In this document: piece by piece, positions 1 to 7,722 of the stretch
Numbering within the stretch: position 1 is the first letter of the stretch
How the letters are laid out: each line of letters opens with the position of its first letter
NCBI GenBank assembly: GCA_900316715.1
Contig: ONEC01000007.1
Location: 1-39,982 of the forward strand
Direction: 5' to 3'
DNA from: an uncultured Eubacteriales bacterium
GTDB lineage: Bacteria > Bacillota > Clostridia > Lachnospirales > Lachnospiraceae
DNA: 39,982 nucleotides
The notes under the pieces: generated by a model
Told to the model about the DNA's origin: nothing
The model's database searches: none
The model's input: only the letters and a program-made list of their open reading frames with translations
Program-made: the position numbers and the translations under genes

Positions 1-7
1 ATATTTG

Positions 8-14
8 CTCCTTT
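8..14 (-). promoter_or_regulatory. Ribosome binding site of the next ATP synthase gene
   Basis: On the minus strand the bases read AAAGGAG, an almost perfect Shine-Dalgarno sequence, 6-7 bases before the left edge. The start codon lies at or just beyond the edge. In ATP synthase operons the gene after subunit c is normally atpF (subunit b), so this is probably its ribosome site; the gene itself is not in the window. Confidence 0.6.
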
Positions 15-44
15 AATTAATAATATTATTCATAGTGTCTTTCG

Positions 45-96
45 CAGCGTTAATCGCTGATTCCTCCGGCTTTGCCGTCGGTCGCAGCTTCGCTGC
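45..96 (-). other. Three tandem hairpins between atpE and the next gene
   Basis: Three short perfect stem-loops follow one another: 45-59 (CAGCG arms, 5-base loop), 67-77 (CGGC arms, 3-base loop) and 84-96 (GCAGC arms, 3-base loop). They begin 10 bases after the atpE stop codon and end about 30 bases before the next ribosome site. None is followed by a T-tract, so they do not look like an intrinsic terminator. They could stabilise the 3' end of a processed atpE message or lower translation or transcription of downstream genes. Confidence 0.6.
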
Positions 97-106
97 TCCA
101 TTTTCG

Positions 107-496
107 TTACATAACAAATATAATCAATATGGCTACGATAAGTGCGTAAATGATAGCTGTCTCTATGAATACAAGTCCGAGCATAAGTGTAGTTCTGATC
201 TTACCCTCTGCTTCAGGCTGTCTTGCGATAGCTTCTGATGACTTTGAGATTGACATACCCATACCGATAGCACCTGCGCTGGCTGCGATACCAACAACGA
301 TTGCTGCACCGATTGCCTTGGCCTTTGTAGCTTCTGCCTCAGAGCTTACAGTTGCCTCTGCAGTTGCTTCTTCTGCTGCCTGTACTGTTACTGTCTTCTT
401 TGTATCTGCCTTTGCAGGAGCCTTTATGAATCCTGAAAGAGCTGCTGCAAGAAGTATCATGATCAGTAATGCCGGAATTTTCTTAAAAAGTTTCAT
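107..496 (-). CDS. atpE: ATP synthase F0 subunit c with N-terminal signal-like extension
   Basis: Subunit c forms the rotating membrane ring of F-type ATP synthase. The two-helix hairpin occupies residues about 60-129: a small-residue helix, the polar loop with RQPEAEG (93-99), and helix 2 with the ion-binding Glu112 in FIETAIIY. The protein is 129 residues, about 50 longer than usual. The extra N-terminus has Lys residues, a hydrophobic stretch (7-24), an Ala-x-Ala site at 28-30, then a Thr/Glu/Ala-rich segment (40-58), so it resembles a cleavable signal peptide plus linker. By alignment to sodium-type rings, Thr113 and Tyr117 resemble sodium ligands, but the usual Gln is Met79, which favours protons. 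It follows atpB by 27 bases. Confidence 0.93.
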   Translation of the reverse strand: MKLFKKIPALLIMILLAAALSGFIKAPAKADTKKTVTVQAAEEATAEATVSSEAEATKAKAIGAAIVVGIAASAGAIGMGMSISKSSEAIARQPEAEGKIRTTLMLGLVFIETAIIYALIVAILIIFVM

Positions 497-523
497 TTGT
501 TTAAATCCTCCATATATTTAACA

Positions 524-1378
524 TTATGCTGCTACTGCAGCCTTATCATTCTTTTTCTTTTTTGGTTGTTTTGGTTTCTTCTCACTTACCTCTGAAACCT
601 CTCCATAGAACACTGAAGTCAGCATAGTAAGAACGTATGTCTGAATAAGTGCATGAAGCAGTGTAAAGAGAACACCTACAACAACCGGAAGTACAAAGCT
701 GAGTGTTACATAATAGTATACAAGCTCTGTAACAAGGGCTCCTGAAAGCAGGGCTCCGAAAAGACGGAAGCTCATTGATATTGGAAGTGAGAACTCCTTT
801 AATGTAAGTCCCACACCCTTAAGCTTGTTAGCCTTTATTCCTCCTGAAAGTATAACCAGGAATGACAGACAGCCCATCTGTATCGCTGCATTTATATCTG
901 CATGCGGTGCCGGAAGTGCTATCGAATGTCCTTTTGTTGTAATCGCCTGAATTCCGAAAAGCTCGAACAGAGTTCCGAGACATATATATGTACCCGCTGT
1001 AAATACATATGCTCCAAGGAATTTATTCAGATGCGGGCTGCTTGTCTTGGCAAGGTTGTCAAAGAATCCAACCCACATTTCAAGCAGTGACTGCAGCTTT
1101 CCCGGAATCTTCTTAAACTTCGGAATAACAAACAGTCTAAGTATCAGCGCGAACACAAGAATTATGCATGTTACAGTGTATGCTGATATCACTGATGGAT
1201 TAACTTCTATTCCAAAGAAATTAATCTTATTCGAATCATGGACAACCGCATCCTTCATTACCTCCTTAACCGTCTCAGGCTTAGGCTCTCCGGTATTGGT
1301 CAGTATGATTCCTACGACAAGAAGCACACATACTAAACCGGCGATAATGAGAGTCGTCGTCCTTTTTTTCTTATTCAA
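524..1378 (-). CDS. atpB: ATP synthase F0 subunit a
   Basis: Subunit a is the static half of the ion channel against which the c-ring turns. The hallmark helix with the essential arginine is visible as SMSFRLFGALLSGAL (Arg205), followed by further hydrophobic helices to about residue 262. At 284 residues it is slightly long at both ends: the N-terminus has an additional hydrophobic segment (9-26) preceded by Lys/Arg, and the C-terminus has a Lys/Pro-rich tail (about 268-280) expected to be cytoplasmic or interfacial. The Asn that commonly follows RLFG is Ala here. It lies 15 bases after the rhomboid gene and 27 before atpE, so the three are almost certainly co-transcribed. Confidence 0.95.
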   Translation of the reverse strand: MNKKKRTTTLIIAGLVCVLLVVGIILTNTGEPKPETVKEVMKDAVVHDSNKINFFGIEVNPSVISAYTVTCIILVFALILRLFVIPKFKKIPGKLQSLLEMWVGFFDNLAKTSSPHLNKFLGAYVFTAGTYICLGTLFELFGIQAITTKGHSIALPAPHADINAAIQMGCLSFLVILSGGIKANKLKGVGLTLKEFSLPISMSFRLFGALLSGALVTELVYYYVTLSFVLPVVVGVLFTLLHALIQTYVLTMLTSVFYGEVSEVSEKKPKQPKKKKNDKAAVAA

Positions 1379-1393
1379 TTACTCCGTCTCCTT

Positions 1394-1981
1394 TCAACCT
1401 TTATTTCTGGCACCTCCCGAAAGCAGACCACCGATCACAGCTCCGCAAAGGCCGCCGATGATATGTGTCAGCTGGGAAATGTTGTCTTTCACTGTAACCA
1501 TATTCCATATTTCCGAACCAAGATAAATGGCAATGATCAGAATCATGGTTATAGGAATCTCTCCCCTTTTAAGATCTACTGCAGAAACAAGCACGATCAT
1601 CATGAATACTACGCCGCTTGCTCCCAACAGTGCAACGTCCGGGAAGAATATTATATTAACAAGTCCTGCAACAAGAGCGGTTATACCGATTGCTTCAAGA
1701 AATGTACCGCTGCCGTATCTGTTTTCAAGTACCGGTCCAAGTAAGAGGAAAAGCATCATATTATTGGCATAATGTGAAAAGTCTGAATGTCCCAGTACAT
1801 GGCCGAATAATCTTATAACAGCAAAAAAGCTTATCTTAGAACGATATACTTCAAAAAGGAGCTGTGTACTTGCTCCTGCAGTTATCTTTCCTATGATAAG
1901 CACTATCAGCGCTGCCAGGGCGAAAGTGAGCGTCACTGGCGCGTTATATGAGAAAACTAATTTTTTCTTTCCTTCTGCCAT
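1394..1981 (-). CDS. Rhomboid-family intramembrane serine protease
   Basis: Rhomboids cleave transmembrane segments of other membrane proteins. With the start at 1981 (AGAGGGGGG ribosome site, 8-base spacing) the protein has 195 residues and six hydrophobic helices. The catalytic parts are intact: His70-x3-Asn74 for the oxyanion site, the GASG motif with nucleophile Ser122, and His173 in a later helix. An upstream in-frame ATG at 2065 would add 28 polar residues but lacks a comparable ribosome site. It is the first gene of the ATP synthase operon, a position often held by atpI in other bacteria. Whether it acts on ATP synthase subunits is not known. Confidence 0.9.
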   Translation of the reverse strand: MAEGKKKLVFSYNAPVTLTFALAALIVLIIGKITAGASTQLLFEVYRSKISFFAVIRLFGHVLGHSDFSHYANNMMLFLLLGPVLENRYGSGTFLEAIGITALVAGLVNIIFFPDVALLGASGVVFMMIVLVSAVDLKRGEIPITMILIIAIYLGSEIWNMVTVKDNISQLTHIIGGLCGAVIGGLLSGGARNKG

Positions 1982-2070
1982 CTCGAAAGCCCCCCTCTCT
2001 ATGGCATCCTGACTGCACGTTTCTTTATTTATGCTGCGTACTGACTGTCCCATCGAAAAGTGCATTCAAA

Positions 2071-2103
2071 AGCGTGCCTAAAGACAGCCGTCTTTGGCAC
2101 GCT
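2071..2103 (-). other. 14-bp stem-loop at the 5' end of the ATP synthase mRNA
   Basis: Arms 2071-2085 and 2090-2103 pair as 8 plus 6 bp with one bulged base and a 4-base loop. Read on the minus strand it is followed by TTTTG. It may also act as a weak terminator for lon transcripts, but the promoter just upstream puts the expected transcription start at about 2103-2101, so the hairpin would form the very 5' end of the operon message. Confidence 0.7.
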
Positions 2104-2107
2104 ACAT

Positions 2108-2136
2108 ATTATCGCACAATTAATTTAAATTGTAAA
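2108..2136 (-). promoter_or_regulatory. Promoter of the rhomboid-atp operon
   Basis: On the minus strand: -35 TTTACA (2136-2131), 17-base spacer, -10 GATAAT (2113-2108), with an extended -10 TG one base before the -10. This matches a vegetative sigma-A promoter in 10 of 12 positions. Confidence 0.75.
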
Positions 2137-2177
2137 TCATCTATTGTGATGACTTAGAATGGCTCCATTGCCCTAAG

Positions 2178-4454
2178 TTACACAAGTTTACAGCCCTCTA
2201 ATACCTCTGTAATCTTCTTTACAGGGATTATCTCGAGGCTGTCCTTTACCTCTTCAGGTACTTCTTCCAGGTCTTCTTTATTCTTCTCAGGAATGAAAAC
2301 CTTCTTAACTCCTGACCTCTGAGCTGCCATGAGTTTTTCTGGAAGTCCGCCGATAGGCATTACATTTCCTCTGAGGGAAACCTCTCCTGTCATACCGATT
2401 GCCGGGTTGACCTTCTTATCTGTGAAGAGTGATGTCAGCGCTGTTACAAGAGTTATTCCTGCGGATGGACCGTCCTTCGGAGTTGCACCTTCCGGAACAT
2501 GAATATGAAGGTCATGCTCATTATCAAGAACCTCTGTCTTATCAGGGAACATTTCCTTAACAAGGCTTATGGCAATCTCTACGGATTCCTTCATGACATC
2601 ACCAAGCTGTCCGGTGATTATAACCTTTCCGCTTCCCTTAACAAGTTTTGTCTCTATAAAGAGAATCTCTCCGCCGGCAGCTGTCCAGGCTAGTCCTGTA
2701 ACTATTCCTGCCGGAGCTCCCTTCTCTATCATATCATGCTGGATGCCCTTGCTTCCCAAGAACTCCTTCAGCATAGCAGGAGTTACGGAAATCCTATCCG
2801 AATCACCCTTAACAAGCTTAACAGCCGCATATCTGCAGACGCTGTCTATGCGCTTCTTAAGTCCTCTTACACCGGCCTCCATAGTATAGTTGGATATTAT
2901 CTTCTTAATAGCTGTGTCTGTAATTGAAAGCTGTTTTCTCTTTATGCCCATGGACTTAAGTGCCTTAGGAATAAGATGCTTCTTAGCTATAGAAAGCTTC
3001 TCTGTTGCTGTGTAGCCCTGGAAGTCTATAACCTCCATACGGTTAAGCAGCGGCTCAGGTATTGTATCTATTGTATTAGCTGTGCAGACAAAGAATACCT
3101 TTGACAGGTCATAAGGAACATTCATGTAGTGATCTGTGAAGGTTCCGTTCTGCTCAGGATCCAGTACTTCAAGAAGTGCTGATGCAGGATCTCCTGCAAA
3201 ATCCTTAGCCAGCTTATCAACCTCATCAAGAACGACAACCGGATTAGCAGCACCGCTCCTCTTGATGCCCTCCATGATTCTACCCGGCATGGCACCGATA
3301 TAAGTTCTTCTATGTCCTCTTATCTCAGCCTCATCTCTGACACCACCGAGACTGACTCTTACATACTTGCGTCCAAGAGCCTCAGCTATACTCTGTCCGA
3401 TACTGGTCTTACCTGTACCAGGTGCACCAACGAAAAGAAGTATGGAACCGGCCTCCTTAGGATTGAGTGCCATAACAGCCAGCTGCTGAACTATTCTTTC
3501 CTTAACCTTCTTCAGACCATAATGATCTCTGTCCAGAATCTCTTCAGCTTTCTCAAGATCGATAGGAGCCTGCTCCTCGGTCTTCCAGCTGAGGGATGTT
3601 ACGAAGTCAAGATAATCATAAAGCATACCGTACTCATGGCTGTTCTGGCCTTCCTGCTTCATACGGTTCAGAACCTTATCAGCCTCGGCACGAGCTTCGT
3701 CGTTCATGCCTGACTCCTCTATCTTCTTCTCAAACTTTCTTACATCAGATATACTCTCAGGATGCATCTCATCAAGTTCCTGCTGAAGGATCTCAATCTG
3801 CTTCTTGATAGCATCCTCTCTATATATACTCTCGTTCTGTTCTTTCTGTCTCTGCTCCGCTCCGTTAGCAACATCCACTATCTCAAAGAACTCATACACT
3901 GCCTTCTCGATAAGTGCATATCTTTCCTTAACAGAGTCAGTCTCAAGGAACTGATACTTCTCTTCCCAGGTAACATTGTAATAACCTGCTGTAGCTGAGA
4001 TCATCTCATTCAGATTCTTCCACTGAAGGATAGCACCTCTTGCCCAGAGGCCCCACTGATAAGCAGATACAAACTTAAGGAAGGACTGCTTTAATCTGTC
4101 GAAGCATTCCTTTCTCTCATCGGCATCCATATCATTTATCTCAGGACGGACTTCTGATTCTGAATCAAAGAGTCCATCATCTGTTCTTTCAAATCTAAGG
4201 ATATTTACTCTGTCATAGGTACGGACCTTTACGTTGCCGTCTGAATCTATGGATTCTATCTTAGCAGCCACTCCGATCGGGAAAATGTGATCTGTAGTAA
4301 TTTCATCCCTATCTATATCATCACGCAGAAATGCGAAGATGAGCTTCTCTCCATCGTAAAGCTCTTCTATCTCCCATCCTTCGATAACTTCTTTCTTAAA
4401 GTAAAATGTAACATCAGGGAGCAGTACTGTGTCATATAATGGAATCGTTAGCAT
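2178..4454 (-). CDS. lon: ATP-dependent protease Lon
   Basis: Lon unfolds and degrades damaged and regulatory proteins in the cytoplasm. The 758-residue protein has an N-terminal substrate-binding region (1-200, quite divergent from the common LPLR.. start), a coiled helical part (about 205-270), an AAA+ module with Walker A GAPGTGKT (343-350), and the Lon protease domain with the Ser664-Lys707 dyad in PKDGPSAG and GGLPEKLMAA. The 43-residue spacing of the dyad equals that of E. coli Lon. A GAGGAGGG ribosome site precedes the ATG by 6 bases. It appears monocistronic and lies directly behind a CIRCE operator, so heat induction through HrcA is expected. Confidence 0.97.
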   Translation of the reverse strand: MLTIPLYDTVLLPDVTFYFKKEVIEGWEIEELYDGEKLIFAFLRDDIDRDEITTDHIFPIGVAAKIESIDSDGNVKVRTYDRVNILRFERTDDGLFDSESEVRPEINDMDADERKECFDRLKQSFLKFVSAYQWGLWARGAILQWKNLNEMISATAGYYNVTWEEKYQFLETDSVKERYALIEKAVYEFFEIVDVANGAEQRQKEQNESIYREDAIKKQIEILQQELDEMHPESISDVRKFEKKIEESGMNDEARAEADKVLNRMKQEGQNSHEYGMLYDYLDFVTSLSWKTEEQAPIDLEKAEEILDRDHYGLKKVKERIVQQLAVMALNPKEAGSILLFVGAPGTGKTSIGQSIAEALGRKYVRVSLGGVRDEAEIRGHRRTYIGAMPGRIMEGIKRSGAANPVVVLDEVDKLAKDFAGDPASALLEVLDPEQNGTFTDHYMNVPYDLSKVFFVCTANTIDTIPEPLLNRMEVIDFQGYTATEKLSIAKKHLIPKALKSMGIKRKQLSITDTAIKKIISNYTMEAGVRGLKKRIDSVCRYAAVKLVKGDSDRISVTPAMLKEFLGSKGIQHDMIEKGAPAGIVTGLAWTAAGGEILFIETKLVKGSGKVIITGQLGDVMKESVEIAISLVKEMFPDKTEVLDNEHDLHIHVPEGATPKDGPSAGITLVTALTSLFTDKKVNPAIGMTGEVSLRGNVMPIGGLPEKLMAAQRSGVKKVFIPEKNKEDLEEVPEEVKDSLEIIPVKKITEVLEGCKLV

Positions 4455-4478
4455 ACCATGCCCTCCTCATTAAATTTG

Positions 4479-4505
4479 TTAGCACTTCAAGTGCATGAGT
4501 GCTAA
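4479..4505 (-). promoter_or_regulatory. CIRCE operator (HrcA site) of lon
   Basis: The inverted repeat TTAGCACTT-N9-GAGTGCTAA matches the CIRCE consensus TTAGCACTC-N9-GAGTGCTAA with one mismatch. It lies 24 bases before the lon start and just downstream of the lon -10 element, where bound HrcA would block transcription. CIRCE is usually in front of groESL and dnaK operons. Confidence 0.9.
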
Positions 4506-4509
4506 TATG

Positions 4510-4537
4510 ATGATATCACATTCTAACAAATTTGCAA
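4510..4537 (-). promoter_or_regulatory. Promoter of lon
   Basis: Minus strand: -35 TTGCAA (4537-4532), 16-base spacer, -10 TATCAT (4515-4510) with an extended -10 TG. The expected start falls at the edge of the CIRCE repeat. Confidence 0.7.
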
Positions 4538-4561
4538 GTGTAATATTTACGTCCCCGTATA

Positions 4562-4590
4562 TTTACAAAAAACCCATTTTACGATAAAAT
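4562..4590 (+). promoter_or_regulatory. Promoter of the tandem-HD gene
   Basis: Plus strand: -35 TTTACA (4562-4567), 17-base spacer, -10 TAAAAT (4585-4590), about 36 bases before the TTG start. It is back-to-back with the lon promoter, leaving a compact divergent control region. Confidence 0.7.
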
Positions 4591-4625
4591 ATATATTGAG
4601 TTTTTAGGGGTTTGGGAGAACTGCT

Positions 4626-5936
4626 TTGAAGATAAATGTTAACGAAATTTTATATGCTGTTTCCAATGGTCTTGATGCCGTAGAAGCGGAATTATTAGGG
4701 CATATTTCAATAGGACACAGTAAGAGACTTGCTGTACTATCAATCATTACAGCTAAGGGTGCAGGTCTTTCCGCTAAGGATCTTATTGACATTGCAGCCT
4801 TCTCAATTCTTCATGATAACGCTCTTACTGAGGTTAATCAGGAAGAGCATCAGTATCGCAAATATAACGGCGGAAAAGGTTATTCTGAAACAGATTTTAA
4901 TATAAGGCGCTGTATAATCGGTGAGAACAACGCGAAGCTCATCCCTTTCAGGACGAACTGTCGTGATGTTATTATGCTCCATCATGAGAATGCAGATGGA
5001 ACAGGTCCTTTTGGAAGATCCGCAAACAATACTCCGATTAAGGCACAGATTATACATCTTGCCGACTGCGTAGATCATAACTTTGATCTTAACGACATTT
5101 CCAAGGCTAATTATCTTAACATAATAGCTTATGTTAAAGCCAATACAGATACTCTCTTCTCAAAGGAAGTATCTACCGCTTTCGTAAAGAGCTTTAAGCA
5201 TAAACATCTTAATGCTCTTTCCTTTGGAAGTATTGATACTACCATCAGAAAGGCTACCAAGTCCTTTAGTGATGAATATTCAATAACTGAGATCCTTAAT
5301 CTTGCAACTCTGTTTGCAAAGATAATCGATTATAAATCATTCTACTCCTGCGTTCACTCACTCGGTGTTGCTCAGAAGGCCATCCATATGGCAGATTACT
5401 ACAAGTATCCTACTGAGAAGGGTGTACGTTTTTATCTTGCAGGAGCGCTTCACGATGTCGGAAAGCTGATGATAAAGAACGAGATTCTTCAGAAGCCTTC
5501 AAGACTGACTGATGCTGAATACGAACAGATGCGTAACCACGCTTTCTATACACATGAGATCCTGAGTAAGTTGAAGGGCTTCGATGATATCGTGCTCTGG
5601 GCTTCACATCACCATGAGAAGCTTAACGGCAGCGGATATCCATTCGGACTCGACGCTTCACAGCTTAGTTCAGAAGAACGTCTTATGACCTGCTGCGATA
5701 TCTACCAGGCACTTACAGAGGCTCGTCCATACAAGGATGGTTTCACACATGCCAAGGCCATGGAGATCATGCGAGACATGGTTATCAAAGGTGAGATAGA
5801 TATGGATATCGTAAATGATATGAACTACGAGATGACACTTAACCGTAAGGTTGACCGCTCATCCCCAACATCCATACTCTACTCCTCAGAAGACGTATAC
5901 GTAAAAACTGACGAGAATAATCACGTTATAAATTAG
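4626..5936 (+). CDS. Protein with two HD/HD-GYP-like phosphohydrolase domains
   Basis: HD-GYP proteins hydrolyse cyclic dinucleotides, typically c-di-GMP. This 436-residue soluble protein has two such domains. The C-terminal one (about 240-400) has HDVGK (276-280), HHHE (328-331), GSGYP (335-339) and Asp358, a classical set. The N-terminal one (about 25-155) keeps His63-Asp64 and HHEN..DGTG (119-127) but lacks a proper GYP, so it may be a divergent catalytic or a sensory copy. No sensor or membrane segment is present. The start is TTG, chosen because GGGAG lies 7 bases upstream and no ATG fits. It stands alone, divergent from lon, and ends at a strong hairpin. Confidence 0.85.
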   Translation: MKINVNEILYAVSNGLDAVEAELLGHISIGHSKRLAVLSIITAKGAGLSAKDLIDIAAFSILHDNALTEVNQEEHQYRKYNGGKGYSETDFNIRRCIIGENNAKLIPFRTNCRDVIMLHHENADGTGPFGRSANNTPIKAQIIHLADCVDHNFDLNDISKANYLNIIAYVKANTDTLFSKEVSTAFVKSFKHKHLNALSFGSIDTTIRKATKSFSDEYSITEILNLATLFAKIIDYKSFYSCVHSLGVAQKAIHMADYYKYPTEKGVRFYLAGALHDVGKLMIKNEILQKPSRLTDAEYEQMRNHAFYTHEILSKLKGFDDIVLWASHHHEKLNGSGYPFGLDASQLSSEERLMTCCDIYQALTEARPYKDGFTHAKAMEIMRDMVIKGEIDMDIVNDMNYEMTLNRKVDRSSPTSILYSSEDVYVKTDENNHVIN

Positions 5937-5939
5937 TAC

Positions 5940-5995
5940 ATACGAATACCCCGTGAGATGACACAAGCAAATGGTCACTCACGGGGTATTCGTAT
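5940..5995. terminator. Bidirectional hairpin between convergent genes
   Basis: An 18-bp perfect stem (5940-5957 with 5978-5995) encloses a 20-base loop that can itself pair TGAC with GTCA. It sits between the convergent tandem-HD and map genes. There is no clear T-tract on either strand, so it may act as a transcription block or RNA end protector more than as a classical terminator. Confidence 0.6.
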
Positions 5996-6022
5996 ATATA
6001 TATCATAAACTATATTATTCTC

Positions 6023-6898
6023 TTAATAAGATATAATCTCATGTCCATCTTCGGTTACAAGTACCTGCAGCTCCCACTGAGCTGACAGTGAACCGTCTTC
6101 TGTATAAACAGTCCAGTCATTCTCTTCATCTACGAATACCTCAGGTCCACCAATGTTGACCATCGGCTCGATTGTAAATATCATTCCAGGAACCATTAGA
6201 ATATCTGTTCCTCTCTTAGTACAGTAGCTTACCCATGGATCTTCATGGAACTCAAGTCCGACACCATGTCCACCGATCTCACGTACTACTGAATAACCGT
6301 TCTTTGTACAATGGTCATGAACAGCCTGTCCCATATCTCCCAGGAAGCCCCAAGGCTTAACCTCTTCAAGTCCTAAGTATACAGATTCCTTAACTACCTC
6401 AACCAGTTTCTTTGCTTCGTCAGATACATTTCCGATCATAAACATTCTTGATGAATCCGAGAAATAACCATCGAGTATAGTTGAGCAGTCTACATTAATG
6501 ATGTCTCCGTCACGAAGGATATCCTTGGAAGATGGAATTCCATGACATACTGCATCATTTATGGATGTACATACGCTCTTCGGGAAGCCCTGATAGTTAA
6601 GCGGAGCCGGAATAGCCTTATGCTCTGCACATACATCATATACTATTCTGTCGATATCCTGTGTGCTCATTCCTGCACAGATCTTATCTGCAACAACATC
6701 AAGACACTCGATATTGACCTTTGCACTCTCTCTGATCTTCTCGATCTGCTCAGGAGTCTTGATCATCTTTCTTGTCGGAACCGGATGTCCCTGATTCCTT
6801 ATTGTCTCGATTCGTCTGTCAAACTCTTCATGACAAACCTTATACTTCTTACCGCTTCCGCACCAGCACGGATCGTTTCTGCCAATTCTCTTAGCCAC
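6023..6898 (-). CDS. map: Type I methionine aminopeptidase with SEC-C zinc motif
   Basis: It removes the initiator methionine from nascent proteins. The 291-residue protein starts with a SEC-C type zinc motif (Cys11, Cys13, Cys22, His23), expected to help ribosome association, followed by the pita-bread peptidase fold. The five metal ligands are Asp137, Asp148, His211, Glu244 and Glu276, with spacing close to that of the E. coli enzyme, and His119 is in CHGIP. The start is GTG, preceded by GAGGAG at 7 bases. It lies 70 bases after thiG on the same strand. Clostridia often carry a second map copy in the ribosomal protein cluster; this SEC-C form would be an additional copy. Confidence 0.95.
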   Translation of the reverse strand: MAKRIGRNDPCWCGSGKKYKVCHEEFDRRIETIRNQGHPVPTRKMIKTPEQIEKIRESAKVNIECLDVVADKICAGMSTQDIDRIVYDVCAEHKAIPAPLNYQGFPKSVCTSINDAVCHGIPSSKDILRDGDIINVDCSTILDGYFSDSSRMFMIGNVSDEAKKLVEVVKESVYLGLEEVKPWGFLGDMGQAVHDHCTKNGYSVVREIGGHGVGLEFHEDPWVSYCTKRGTDILMVPGMIFTIEPMVNIGGPEVFVDEENDWTVYTEDGSLSAQWELQVLVTEDGHEIISY

Positions 6899-6914
6899 TG
6901 TTATTCTCCTCTTC

Positions 6915-6938
6915 TTGTCTTATATTTTCTTAAGACAA
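6915..6938 (-). other. Small hairpin and direct repeat ahead of map
   Basis: TTGTCTTA (6915-6922) pairs perfectly with TAAGACAA (6931-6938) around an 8-base loop, 17 bases before the map start. Just upstream on the minus strand, the sequence ATCAAAGGA occurs twice (6941-6949 and 6959-6967). The purpose is unknown; a leader structure modulating map translation is possible. Confidence 0.4.
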
Positions 6939-6968
6939 ACTCCTTTGATTCGATAAATTCCTTTGATA

Positions 6969-7682
6969 TTAACTGATTCGTGAAAGATATGCTTCTCTTC
7001 CTGCCTGGATAGCATGCTTAAATGCTCTTGCCATCATCGGAAGATTGCCTGCATGCGCAAGGGCTGTATTTGCCATTACCGCAGCGCATCCCATTTCCAT
7101 TGCCTCGCACGCCTGAGACGGACGGGCAATTCCTGCATCCACTATGATAGGAAGATTGATTTCCTCTATCAGCTGCTGTATGAAGTCCCTTGTTGCAAGT
7201 CCCTTGTTAGAACCACTCGGGGACGCCAGAGGCATGATAGCCGCAGCACCTGCACTCTCCAGCTGTCTTCCTGCTTTTAGATCAGGATAAATGTATGGCA
7301 GAACGATAAATCCCTCTGCTGCAAGACGTTCTGTCGCATTTACAGTCTCCGGATTGTTCGGAAGCAGGTAGGTTGTATCATCCATGATCTCAATCTTGAT
7401 GAAGTTGCCCAGACCTCTTGACTGCGCGAGATGCGCCATTCTTACGGCCTCCTGAGCATTTCTTGCTCCCAATGTATTCGGAAGTATCCTTACATTTTCA
7501 GGTATGTACTTGATTCCATTATCTATATCATCCAGTGTATCGATGGCAACGGATATCAGTTCCGTGTTGGCATCTTCAACTGCTGAATGTATAAGCTCCG
7601 GTGTATATCTTGATGTCTTTCCTGAGCCCAATATAAAACGTGATGTGAAGCTTACGCCTCCGATCACAAGTTCATCATTCAT
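6969..7682 (-). CDS. thiG: Thiazole synthase
   Basis: ThiG forms the thiazole phosphate half of thiamine from deoxyxylulose phosphate, a glycine- or tyrosine-derived imine and the ThiS thiocarboxylate. The 237-residue TIM-barrel protein carries the Schiff-base lysine at Lys96 (FIKIEIMDD), the phosphate-binding region and the VDAGIARPS strand. The start at 7682 is set by AAAGGAGGG seven bases upstream; an in-frame ATG at 7781 would lie upstream of the promoter. No thiS, thiF, thiH or thiC is present in the window, so the partners must be elsewhere. Confidence 0.94.
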   Translation of the reverse strand: MNDELVIGGVSFTSRFILGSGKTSRYTPELIHSAVEDANTELISVAIDTLDDIDNGIKYIPENVRILPNTLGARNAQEAVRMAHLAQSRGLGNFIKIEIMDDTTYLLPNNPETVNATERLAAEGFIVLPYIYPDLKAGRQLESAGAAAIMPLASPSGSNKGLATRDFIQQLIEEINLPIIVDAGIARPSQACEAMEMGCAAVMANTALAHAGNLPMMARAFKHAIQAGREAYLSRIS

Positions 7683-7722
7683 TTTTATCCCTCCTTTAAT
7701 GGAGTGTGTCAAAACCCATGAC

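Noticed and set aside
107-496. Sodium-driven ATP synthase
   Set aside because: Thr113 and Tyr117 fit, but the key Gln is replaced by Met79, so protons are the safer reading.
1982-2065. N-terminal extension of the rhomboid gene to an ATG at 2065
   Set aside because: The added 28 residues are polar and unlike the family, and the strong ribosome site is located before the ATG at 1981.
2153-2177. Hairpin right after lon (CTTAGAATGG / CCATT..CTAAG) as the lon terminator
   Set aside because: The stem has a three-base bulge and no T-tract follows on the minus strand.
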